The notes below the pieces were generated by a model. It worked only from the letters and a program-made list of their open reading frames with translations, made no database searches and was not told where the DNA came from. Shown in pieces: positions 16,474 to 23,477 of a stretch of 37,129 nucleotides of DNA (the first letter of the stretch is position 1; every line of letters starts with the position of its first letter). The position numbers and the translations under genes were made by a program. The DNA lies in assembly GCA_947649125.1 (NCBI GenBank), contig CANSQL010000025.1:1-37129 (forward strand), in the 5' to 3' direction. Source of the stretch: an uncultured Erysipelotrichaceae bacterium (GTDB lineage Bacteria > Bacillota_I > Bacilli_A > Erysipelotrichales > Erysipelotrichaceae).

Positions 16474-16559
16474 GCATAGGAAAATGATTATTCCTTTATT
16501 ATATCTGTTTATATGTTCCGTACATATTAACTATACATATTATCTATTCATATATATCG

Positions 16560-16608
16560 AGCACATCTCCGTTCATCTGCAGACTGATGAAAAGACAGTG
16601 CTTTTCTT
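16560..16608 (+). terminator. Terminator after the LRR-DUF523 operon
   Basis: AGCAC (16560-16564) pairs with GTGCT (16598-16602). Inside, TTCATC (16572-16577) pairs with GATGAA (16586-16591). TTTTCTT follows. It sits against the 3' end of the convergent ATPase gene. Confidence 0.65.
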
Positions 16609-17803
16609 ATTGTTTCAACAGCCATTCGATAATATTTTTATGAATGATTCCGTTCTGTGACAAATCAACCTTATCCATTGACAGCACATATTTCGGATAA
16701 TTATCATCAATCTTTGAAAAAGCACCGAATTCTCTGTTGATAATTGCTTCATCTGCCAACAAATAGATTACTTGTATATATTGTTTTTCATGAAAGCGGA
16801 CAGCGATAAAGTCTATTTCACCGTTATTGATATTTCCGATATTGACCTTATAGCCTCTTGCGACTAATTCATTATAGACGATATTTTCTAACAGAGCACC
16901 TATTTGTTCCCTTTTCCCTTCAGATAAAAGATTCGCAAAACCAAGGTCTGTTAAATAATATTTATACTTTCCGGTTAGAATACGCTTGCCTCTGATATCA
17001 TATCTTTCAGCTTTTGCGATGAGATTCGCTCTGATAATGTAGTCCAAGTAATTATACAGTGTTTCTAATGAAACCTTTCTCGATTCACTCTCGAAATATT
17101 TTTTCAGTCTTTCCGGTGAAAATGTTTGTGAGGGCGTTGTCAGAATATAAGTAACGATTCTGTTTAATAAGTCTATATCCTTAATTTTAAACCTTTTAAT
17201 GATATCCTTTATAACGATAGAATCATAAACATCATTTAAGTATATTTTTTTAGAAAAATCATCTTTCTGCATAAAGCGCTGCGGCATTCCGCCCCATTTC
17301 ATATAGTCCGTGAATATCGCTTCATGATTGTCTTGATCGGATATGCTTAAAAGCTCACAGACTTCACTGAAGGTAAACGGTGTTATTTTGAAGCTGATAT
17401 AGCGGCCTGCGATATGAGTCGCCAAATCCCCTGATAACAGATCACTGTTAGAGCCGGTTATAAAGATCGAAGTGTTTTGCGTGGCTCTTAAGGAGTTGAT
17501 TACCTTTTCCCAGTCTGTGACATTTTGAATTTCATCTAAGAAAATAAAATATTTGTCTGCGTCTGAGATTCGCTCTTTCATATATTGATGCAGCTTTTTC
17601 GGCTCGGTATATTCATCAAAATCATAATTTTCAAAGTTTATATAAATGATATGCTTGTCGTCGATTCCCGAAGCTTTCAGCTCGTCAATGATTTGTGTCA
17701 GTAAAACGGATTTGCCCGATCGTCGAATACCGATAAGCACTTTTATTAGTGATTGTTCATAAAAGGGTCTGATTGCATCTAAGTATCTTTTTCTTATTAT
17801 CAT
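16607..17803 (-). CDS. AAA+ ATPase with C-terminal DUF4143 domain
   Basis: The 398-residue product starts MIIRKRYLDAIRPF. It has a Walker A motif GIRRSGKS (25-32), a Walker B strand ending in Asp90-Glu91 (FIFLDEIQ), a sensor-like FITGSNSDLLSG, and a winged-helix middle region. The C-terminal DUF4143 half carries LLENIVYNEL and a PD-(D/E)XK-like GEIDFIA strand whose following YIQV lacks the Lys of active nucleases. These ATPases are common in Bacillota and Bacteroidota and their cellular role is not established. The start is supported by AAGGAG on the minus strand and a good promoter. A second family member lies at 20897-22198 on the other strand. Confidence 0.9.
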   Translation of the reverse strand: MIIRKRYLDAIRPFYEQSLIKVLIGIRRSGKSVLLTQIIDELKASGIDDKHIIYINFENYDFDEYTEPKKLHQYMKERISDADKYFIFLDEIQNVTDWEKVINSLRATQNTSIFITGSNSDLLSGDLATHIAGRYISFKITPFTFSEVCELLSISDQDNHEAIFTDYMKWGGMPQRFMQKDDFSKKIYLNDVYDSIVIKDIIKRFKIKDIDLLNRIVTYILTTPSQTFSPERLKKYFESESRKVSLETLYNYLDYIIRANLIAKAERYDIRGKRILTGKYKYYLTDLGFANLLSEGKREQIGALLENIVYNELVARGYKVNIGNINNGEIDFIAVRFHEKQYIQVIYLLADEAIINREFGAFSKIDDNYPKYVLSMDKVDLSQNGIIHKNIIEWLLKQ

Positions 17804-17827
17804 GTGGGGACACTCCTTCTTGTGTTT

Positions 17828-17856
17828 ATTATAGTATTCAATGAACAGAAAGTCAA
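17828..17856 (-). promoter_or_regulatory. Promoter of the minus-strand DUF4143 ATPase
   Basis: Read on the minus strand: TTGACT (17856-17851), a 17-nt spacer, TATAAT (17833-17828), then 24 nt to the ATG. Confidence 0.8.
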
Positions 17857-18119
17857 TTTATTTCGATACAGCGTAATAAATTGATGAAAAATGATATTTA
17901 TTACGGCATAGACGGTATTGGTGGTGAGATAAGAGTCCTCGACTGTGGAAGCAGGCTACTGTTTGAGGATGGTTGATAAGAAAGTGACAAGGGATGTCAT
18001 TTTTATGTTGTATGTGGACGATAGATTTATTTCTATCATATATTGGATACTAAACTTGTCAGAATATGGTTTTGATATACTGTTTACAGCGGTATTTTTC
18101 AACAGAATCAGCATGAAAA

Positions 18120-18148
18120 CACAGTGAAACCGTTTCAATTTCACTGTG
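18120..18148. repeat. Perfect 10-bp inverted repeat with a cre-like centre upstream of ptsH
   Basis: CACAGTGAAA (18120-18129) pairs with TTTCACTGTG (18139-18148) around a 9-nt loop. The left arm and loop contain TGAAACCGTTTCA, a palindrome one base shorter than the CcpA cre consensus. On the minus strand it is followed by TTTTC, so it could also end a minus-strand transcript, though no gene is visible there. Confidence 0.5.
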
Positions 18149-18185
18149 GAAACATGAAAAACTTATAAAAAAACGCAAGAAAGCA

Positions 18186-18214
18186 TTGTAAGTGTTATCA
18201 AAATGGTTTAAAAT
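18186..18214 (+). promoter_or_regulatory. Promoter of ptsH
   Basis: TTGTAA (18186-18191), a 17-nt spacer, and TAAAAT (18209-18214) stand 40 nt before the ATG. Confidence 0.7.
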
Positions 18215-18254
18215 AGTATATGTAAAAACTTTGTGAACATAGGAGGAATAAGAA

Positions 18255-18521
18255 ATGAAACAGATTACAGTTTCCGTAATTGATCCGGTTGGTTTGCATG
18301 CACGTCCTGCGACAGTAGCGGTAAACGCTGCCAGCAAATTCAAATGCGAGGTAAACGTTGCATTCAAAGGTCGTGAAGTAAACATGAAATCAATCATGGG
18401 CGTTATGTCTTTAGGTATCCCTACGAATTCTGAAATTACTATTACATGTAACGGTGATGATGAGGATGCCGCAATCGCAGCGATTGAAGAAGTACTACGC
18501 GCACAGAAAATTATCGGTTAA
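18255..18521 (+). CDS. ptsH: Phosphocarrier protein HPr
   Basis: The 88-residue protein is full length. It carries the active-site GLHARPAT motif with His15, phosphorylated by enzyme I, and Ser46 in the NMKSIMGVMSLGI motif, the target of HPr kinase in Gram-positive bacteria. HPr passes phosphate to the sugar-specific IIA components and, as HPr-Ser46-P, serves as corepressor of CcpA. AGGAGGAA precedes the ATG. Enzyme I is not next to it; the gene has its own promoter and terminator, so it is expressed alone. The next gene downstream has a cre-like box. Confidence 0.97.
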   Translation: MKQITVSVIDPVGLHARPATVAVNAASKFKCEVNVAFKGREVNMKSIMGVMSLGIPTNSEITITCNGDDEDAAIAAIEEVLRAQKIIG

Positions 18522-18528
18522 GATGAAG

Positions 18529-18553
18529 GATGGCGAAGGCCATCTTTTTTTTT
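18529..18553 (+). terminator. Terminator of ptsH
   Basis: GATGGC (18529-18534) and GCCATC (18539-18544) form a tight stem with a GAAG loop, followed by nine T. Confidence 0.9.
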
Positions 18554-18564
18554 CTGCGATAACA

Positions 18565-18593
18565 TTGCGAAAGCGCTAACAAAATAGTATAAT
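18565..18593 (+). promoter_or_regulatory. Promoter of phosphoglucomutase
   Basis: TTGCGA (18565-18570), a 17-nt spacer, and TATAAT (18588-18593) lie 32 nt before the ATG. The -35 box and spacer overlap a cre-like operator. Confidence 0.75.
18568..18581 (+). promoter_or_regulatory. cre-like CcpA operator
   Basis: CGAAAGCGCTAACA matches 13 of 14 positions of the cre consensus TGWAANCGNTNWCA (only the first base differs). It covers the end of the -35 box and the spacer, a position where CcpA binding would normally repress. Confidence 0.65.
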
Positions 18594-18625
18594 AAATAGG
18601 AATAAGAACTATAGGAGGATAAGAC

Positions 18626-20320
18626 ATGATACAACAAGCCTATGAAAGATGGCTGAACCATCCGAATTTAGATCCGTCATATAAGGATGCTTTGGCAAAT
18701 ATGAATGAAACAGAAAAGAAGGACAGCTTTTATACAACGATTGCCTTTGGTACTGCAGGTATGAGAGGTCTTTTGGGACCGGGTACGAATCGTATCAATC
18801 TGCATACGATCCGCAAGGCAAATGTCGGCTTTGCTCAATATATTTCCGAGCATGGTGAGGAAGCAAAAAAACGCGGTATTGCGATCGGTTATGATAACCG
18901 TCATATGTCTAAGGAATTTGCGATGGACAGTGCTAAGGTATTGGCTACGTTCGGAATTCAGAGCTATGTGTTTGATTCCTTAAGACCGACTCCGGAGCTA
19001 TCCTTTGCGGTACGTCATTTTAACTGCTTCGGCGGTATTATGATTACGGCAAGTCATAATCCTAAGGAATATAACGGCTATAAGCTGTATGATGAAAAAG
19101 GATGCCAGTTGGTACCGGCATTGGCACAGCAGGTCATTGATAAGGTCAATGCGATTGAGGATGAACTGGCAATCAGTGCTGATCCGAGTGAGGAACAAAG
19201 CAAGCTGATTACGATCATCGGCGCAGATGTTGATGAGGTTTACTATGAGAATGTCGTAAGCATTCAGTTAAATCCGGATGTTGATAAGAAAGCGGTTAAG
19301 ATCGTATTCTCACCGGAGCACGGAACTGCCAATGTTCCCGTAAAGGAAATTTATAAGCGCTTGGGCTATGATTTCGTTGCGGTTGAGGAGCAGTGTACTC
19401 CCGATCCGGATTTCTCAATGACGCCTACGCCGAATCCTGAGGAAAAGGGAGCTTATGAGCTGGCGCTTAAGTATGCGAAAAAGGAAAATGCGGATATCAT
19501 CTTAGTTTGTGATCCCGATGCGGATCGTATGGGTGTCGGTGTTCTGCATAACGGTGAATATGTGTTATTGACCGGTAATCAAAGCGGTTCGGTTTTGATT
19601 GAATATATTATATCACAGCTTAAGGAAAAGGGCTTGATGCCCGAGCATCCGGTTATGTTCAATACCGTCGTAACAAGTGATCTCGGTGAAAAAATTGCCG
19701 CTAAATACGGTGTTGAAACAGAAAAAACCTTGACCGGATTCAAATTCATCGGTGAAAAGGTTGCGAAATATGAAATCAATAATGAGAAGCAGTATGTATT
19801 CGGTTATGAAGAAAGCTATGGCTCATTGATCAAGCCGTTCGTTCGTGATAAGGATGCACCGCAGGCTTGTTTGATGCTGGCAGAGGCTGCTTGCTTCTAT
19901 AAGGCACAGGGCAAAACACTGGTTGATGTGCTGAACGGCTTATATGATGAATTCGGTGCTTATGAGGAAAGTCAAACATCCTTGACCTTGGCAGGTGCCG
20001 AGGGTGCGGCTAAGATTCAGAAGATTCTGAGTGATTTGCGTACAAGTCAGCTTGCCGATATCGCAGGAACTGAGGTAATCCGCTTTGAGGATTATAAGGA
20101 ATGTCGTATCATAGAAAACGGTACGGAAAGTGAACTTAGCGGCTTTACGAAATCAGATGTGCTGAAATATTATTTGAAGGACGGTAGCTGGATTGCGATT
20201 CGTCCGAGCGGAACTGAGCCGAAATGTAAATTCTATTACTGCATTAAGGGTACTACTGTGGCGGATGCTAAGGCAAAAACGAAGGAGTATCAGGAAGCGG
20301 TTGCGAAGCTGATTCAGTAA
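18626..20320 (+). CDS. pgcA: Alpha-phosphoglucomutase / phosphomannomutase family
   Basis: The 564-residue cytosolic enzyme interconverts glucose 1-phosphate and glucose 6-phosphate (possibly mannose phosphates too), feeding wall and glycolipid precursor synthesis. All four family landmarks are present: the catalytic phosphoserine loop ITASHNPKEYNG with Ser143, the Mg2+ loop CDPDADRMG with Asp296, Asp298 and Asp300, the sugar-specificity loop GYEESYGS, and the phosphate-binding loop RPSGTEPKCKFY near the C terminus. The length matches PgcA/PgmB-type Gram-positive enzymes. AGGAGGA lies 9 nt before the ATG. A cre-like site over the promoter suggests carbon catabolite control. Confidence 0.94.
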   Translation: MIQQAYERWLNHPNLDPSYKDALANMNETEKKDSFYTTIAFGTAGMRGLLGPGTNRINLHTIRKANVGFAQYISEHGEEAKKRGIAIGYDNRHMSKEFAMDSAKVLATFGIQSYVFDSLRPTPELSFAVRHFNCFGGIMITASHNPKEYNGYKLYDEKGCQLVPALAQQVIDKVNAIEDELAISADPSEEQSKLITIIGADVDEVYYENVVSIQLNPDVDKKAVKIVFSPEHGTANVPVKEIYKRLGYDFVAVEEQCTPDPDFSMTPTPNPEEKGAYELALKYAKKENADIILVCDPDADRMGVGVLHNGEYVLLTGNQSGSVLIEYIISQLKEKGLMPEHPVMFNTVVTSDLGEKIAAKYGVETEKTLTGFKFIGEKVAKYEINNEKQYVFGYEESYGSLIKPFVRDKDAPQACLMLAEAACFYKAQGKTLVDVLNGLYDEFGAYEESQTSLTLAGAEGAAKIQKILSDLRTSQLADIAGTEVIRFEDYKECRIIENGTESELSGFTKSDVLKYYLKDGSWIAIRPSGTEPKCKFYYCIKGTTVADAKAKTKEYQEAVAKLIQ

Positions 20321-20356
20321 CTGATTTGTTTAAGGAGTTATTTTGCAGTATTGATG

Positions 20357-20395
20357 AGCGAAGGGGACAAGATTATTCCTTCGCTTTCGATTTTT
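20357..20395 (+). terminator. Terminator of phosphoglucomutase
   Basis: AGCGAAGG (20357-20364) pairs with CCTTCGCT (20378-20385), then TTCGATTTTT. Confidence 0.7.
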
Positions 20396-20414
20396 ATAAA
20401 GAGGAGAGAAAAGG

Positions 20415-20669
20415 ATGAAGCGATTAGCTGATAAGTTATTGACACCGAGTATGGTGTCGGCGGTGATGTGTTGGTGTATGGCGATTTATTTTAAACTGAT
20501 ACCGGTAGATTTGGTATCACCCAAGCCTTTAATCAGAGGTCTTTCCATGGGTAATAATGTCGTGACGGGACAATTTTTCTTAAATATATTATATTTCTTA
20601 GCCTTTGCTTTTACGGTACTAACAATCGTATGTATTTATTATATTGTTAAGCGTAGCGATTCTAATTAA
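20415..20669 (+). CDS. Small two-helix membrane protein, unknown function
   Basis: The 84-residue product starts MKRLADKLLTPSMV after a clear GAGGAGA ribosome binding site. Two hydrophobic segments are visible (about residues 12-30 and 53-76) with a polar loop containing SPKPLIRGLSMGNN, and a short basic tail (VKRSDSN). I do not recognise a family. It is bounded by terminators on both sides, and no promoter of its own is clear, so it might rely on read-through from the mutase gene. Confidence 0.7.
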   Translation: MKRLADKLLTPSMVSAVMCWCMAIYFKLIPVDLVSPKPLIRGLSMGNNVVTGQFFLNILYFLAFAFTVLTIVCIYYIVKRSDSN

Positions 20670-20721
20670 ATGGGTGTATTCCATATTCTTGTTTTTATCG
20701 AATGAAAGCTTTTGTATAAAC

Positions 20722-20754
20722 GCTTAAGGAGAAAATCTTTAAGCTTTTCTTTTG
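20722..20754 (+). terminator. Terminator after the small membrane protein
   Basis: GCTTAA (20722-20727) pairs with TTAAGC (20739-20744), followed by TTTTCTTTT. Confidence 0.6.
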
Positions 20755-20770
20755 TATTGTATGAAGCTTC

Positions 20771-20808
20771 ATTGAAAACTTACTCTATATTTGTATTAAG
20801 TTTTCAAT
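20771..20808. repeat. Perfect 12-bp inverted repeat upstream of second DUF4143 ATPase
   Basis: ATTGAAAACTTA (20771-20782) and TAAGTTTTCAAT (20797-20808) are exact reverse complements around a 14-nt loop. The pair ends 7 nt before the -35 box. The TTGAAAA/TTTTCAA theme recurs further down (20849-20885), so it could be an operator. Confidence 0.5.
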
Positions 20809-20815
20809 AGAGATA

Positions 20816-20843
20816 TTGATTTTCCCGTAAAGCGGCGTATAAT
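20816..20843 (+). promoter_or_regulatory. Promoter of second DUF4143 ATPase
   Basis: TTGATT (20816-20821), a 16-nt spacer, and TATAAT (20838-20843). Confidence 0.75.
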
Positions 20844-20896
20844 GTATATTGAAAAGTAGCACGATAATTGGTAGTAGTTTTCAACGGAGGTTAGTT

Positions 20897-22198
20897 ATGG
20901 AAATAAAGCGTGATCGTTATTTGAATAAGCTGATTTCTTTTATGTGGGATGGACAAATTAAGGTGATTACCGGAATCAGACGCTGCGGAAAATCTTATCT
21001 GCTTAAAAAGCTGTTTCGCGATTATTTGATATCTACCGGAGTGACAGATGACAGTATAATTGATCTCGCGCTTGATTTAACGAGTGATATTCGTTATCGC
21101 AATCCTTTAGAGCTGACTGAATTTGTACGTAAAAAAGCAGAAGGCGAAAACCGACAATTTTATCTGTTTGTGGATGAAATTCAAATGTCCGATGAGGTTG
21201 CCAATCCTTATCATCCTGACGGAAGGAAAATTACCTTTTATGATGCCTTAAATGATTTGAATAGCTTATCAAATCTTGATATTTATGTTACCGGAAGTAA
21301 TTCCAAAATGCTTTCGACAGATATTCTTACGGAATTCCGCGGCCGCAGCGATGAAATTCGCGTTCACCCGTTAAGCTTTGCGGAATACTATTCAGCGGTG
21401 GGCGGTGATAAAGCGGACGCTTTTGATGATTATGCCTTTTACGGAGGAATGCCTTTGATTATATCTCGACCTAATGAAGCGGCAAAAATGAGCTATTTAC
21501 AGTCGCTTGTTTCCGAGGTTTATCTGAAGGACATTATAGAGCGCAAGAATATTAAAAAAGAAGATGTATTAGCTTCAATTCTTGACCTACTGTGTTCCTC
21601 TATCGGTTCTCTTACCAATCCGACTAATATCACCAATACGATCAATTCGAAACAAAAGCGATCGGGTGATAATATTGTTGCACATAATACGGTTAAGGCA
21701 TATATCGATTATTTATCAGACGCATTTTTATTCAGCGAATGTAAAAGATGGGATGTGAAAGGAAAGGGCTACTTTGACTATCCTAATAAATACTATTGTG
21801 AGGATATCGGGTTAAGAAATGCGAGAATCGGTTTTCGTCAACAGGAAATGGCGCATATCATGGAAAATATTCTGTATAACGAGCTTGTGATCAGAGACTG
21901 CACAGTAGATGTAGGCGTTGTGTATTCAAATGAAAAAGATGCGAAGGGGACAATGAAAAGGGTCGCAAGAGAAATCGATTTTATAGCGTCCTTCGGCGGT
22001 AAGAGAACCTATATTCAATCTGCATACGCACTTTTGAGCGAGGAAAAGGCTGAAATCGAAAACAAGCCATTCTCTTTGACAAAAGATTCATTCCCGAAAA
22101 TCATTGTTCGTAGTGATATCCGCAAGCGTTGGTATGATGATAACGGAATATTGAACATCAATGTCATCGACTTTTTACTTGATGATTCTTTGCTTTAA
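20897..22198 (+). CDS. AAA+ ATPase with C-terminal DUF4143 domain (second member)
   Basis: The ATG at 20897 is chosen because ACGGAGG lies about 6 nt upstream; an upstream in-frame ATG at 20849 is only about 5 nt past the -10 box and cannot be used. The 433-residue product has Walker A GIRRCGKS (26-33), Walker B Asp93-Glu94 (FVDEIQMS), a sensor-like YVTGSNSKMLS, and a C-terminal half with MENILYNELVIRD and EIDFIAS, the PD-(D/E)XK-like region, again followed by YIQS and not a catalytic Lys. It shares architecture with the 16607-17803 product but is only moderately similar and 35 residues longer. Its role is unknown; no toxin or methylase gene is adjacent. Confidence 0.9.
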   Translation: MEIKRDRYLNKLISFMWDGQIKVITGIRRCGKSYLLKKLFRDYLISTGVTDDSIIDLALDLTSDIRYRNPLELTEFVRKKAEGENRQFYLFVDEIQMSDEVANPYHPDGRKITFYDALNDLNSLSNLDIYVTGSNSKMLSTDILTEFRGRSDEIRVHPLSFAEYYSAVGGDKADAFDDYAFYGGMPLIISRPNEAAKMSYLQSLVSEVYLKDIIERKNIKKEDVLASILDLLCSSIGSLTNPTNITNTINSKQKRSGDNIVAHNTVKAYIDYLSDAFLFSECKRWDVKGKGYFDYPNKYYCEDIGLRNARIGFRQQEMAHIMENILYNELVIRDCTVDVGVVYSNEKDAKGTMKRVAREIDFIASFGGKRTYIQSAYALLSEEKAEIENKPFSLTKDSFPKIIVRSDIRKRWYDDNGILNINVIDFLLDDSLL

Positions 22199-22326
22199 CG
22201 CTTTTCTTTCAATAATTTTTGCGAATCATACGTATAAAACAGTGCCTCTGTGACCGATAATCAGCTCGAAATACCCGAATCCGGCGTCATAAACAGAATA
22301 AAATGCTAAAAACCATCGTTTTCATC

Positions 22327-22355
22327 TTTTCAAAAGGATAAAAATGAAGTAAAAT
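22327..22355 (+). promoter_or_regulatory. Probable promoter of fba
   Basis: TTTTCA (22327-22332), a 17-nt spacer, and TAAAAT (22350-22355), with AAGGAGGA close to the ATG at 22385. Confidence 0.6.
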
Positions 22356-22384
22356 AATAAGGTAAAGAACAAGGAGGATTTATT

Positions 22385-23251
22385 ATGGCATTAGTATCTG
22401 CAACTGAAATGATTAATAAAGCACATGCAGGCCATTATGCTGTTGGTGCATTTAACATCAACAATATGGAATGGACAAAGTCAATTTTATTGGCAGCTGA
22501 AGAAGCAAAATCTCCGGTTATGCTTGGTGTATCCGAAGGTGCCGGAAAATACATGTGCGGTTTTAAAAATGTAGTCGCAATGGTTCGTGAGATTCATGAC
22601 TTCTTAGGTATTACAGTACCTGTTGCATTGCATTTGGATCACGGCAGCTATGATGGTGCAAAGGCATGTATCGAAGCAGGATTCACGTCTGTAATGTTTG
22701 ACGGTTCTCACTATCCGTTTGAAGAGAATCTTGAAAAATCAAAAGAAATGATTGAACTGGCACACGCAAAGGGATGCTCAATCGAATGTGAAGTCGGCGG
22801 CATCGGCGGTGAAGAGGACGGCGTTACCTCTATGGGTGAATTGGCCGATCCGAAAGAATGTGAAACGATTGCAGGCTTAGGAGTAGACTTCTTAGCAGCA
22901 GGTATCGGTAACATTCACGGTAAATATCCGTCTGACTGGGCAGGCTTGAACTTTGATCGTTTAGGTGAAATCCAGGATATCACAAACGGTAAGCCGCTTG
23001 TATTACACGGTGGTTCCGGTATTCCTGCGGATCAGATTGCGAAAGCAATTTCATTAGGTGTATCAAAAATCAATGTTAATACCGAGCTGCAGCTTGAATT
23101 TGCGGCAGCTACTCGTAAATATATCGAAGCAGGCAAGGATCAGGAAGGCAAAGGCTATGATCCTCGCAAGCTGTTAAAACCGGGTGCAGACGCTATCAAA
23201 GCAAAAGTTATTGCGATGATGGAACAATTCGGTTCCGCAGGCAAAGCGTAA
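22385..23251 (+). CDS. fba: Class II fructose-1,6-bisphosphate aldolase
   Basis: The 288-residue enzyme splits fructose 1,6-bisphosphate to dihydroxyacetone phosphate and glyceraldehyde 3-phosphate. HLDHGSYD holds the catalytic Asp85 and zinc ligand His86. The other zinc ligands are His178 in GNIHGKYP and His208 in LVLHGGSG. GGIGGEEDGV is the flexible active-site loop, and the phosphate-binding INVNTELQ motif lies downstream. Length and motifs match the class IIB FbaA type. It has its own promoter, a strong AAGGAGGA site and a good terminator, so it is transcribed alone. It is the only glycolytic enzyme in the window. Confidence 0.97.
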   Translation: MALVSATEMINKAHAGHYAVGAFNINNMEWTKSILLAAEEAKSPVMLGVSEGAGKYMCGFKNVVAMVREIHDFLGITVPVALHLDHGSYDGAKACIEAGFTSVMFDGSHYPFEENLEKSKEMIELAHAKGCSIECEVGGIGGEEDGVTSMGELADPKECETIAGLGVDFLAAGIGNIHGKYPSDWAGLNFDRLGEIQDITNGKPLVLHGGSGIPADQIAKAISLGVSKINVNTELQLEFAAATRKYIEAGKDQEGKGYDPRKLLKPGADAIKAKVIAMMEQFGSAGKA

Positions 23252-23321
23252 AATTTGCCATTCCCTTGTAGTAGAGTAAATGAGTAGAAGATTAATTGTA
23301 GGTTGTTTGAGTGAGTGTGAG

Positions 23322-23350
23322 AGACCGTAAGAAATTGCGGTCTTTTATTT
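23322..23350 (+). terminator. Terminator of fba
   Basis: AGACCGTAA (23322-23330) pairs with TTGCGGTCT (23335-23343) over a GAAA tetraloop (one G.U pair), followed by a T-rich run. Confidence 0.85.
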
Positions 23351-23374
23351 TCGGTCAGTTTCCTTCTGCACAAC

Positions 23375-23403
23375 AAAAAGACACAGCTTGTATTCACTGT
23401 GCC
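23375..23403 (-). terminator. Terminator of the UPF0371 gene (minus strand)
   Basis: On the minus strand GGCACAG (23403-23397) pairs with CTGTGTC (23386-23380), followed by TTTTT (23379-23375). Confidence 0.75.
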
Positions 23404-23477
23404 TTACATTGCTTATATAACTTTTCCTATGTATCAATTCGATTGACTCAGATAAGCCATACATTCTATGTCCTGTA

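Larger units (their letters stand above)
17857..18254. other. Intergenic region between divergent ATPase and ptsH
   Basis: No gene is supported; the short ORFs lack ribosome binding sites or recognisable products. It holds a 10-bp inverted repeat (18120-18148) and the ptsH promoter (18186-18214). Confidence 0.6.

Noticed and set aside
17945..18127. 60-residue plus-strand ORF before ptsH
   Set aside because: No ribosome binding site, no recognisable sequence, and it runs into the inverted repeat.
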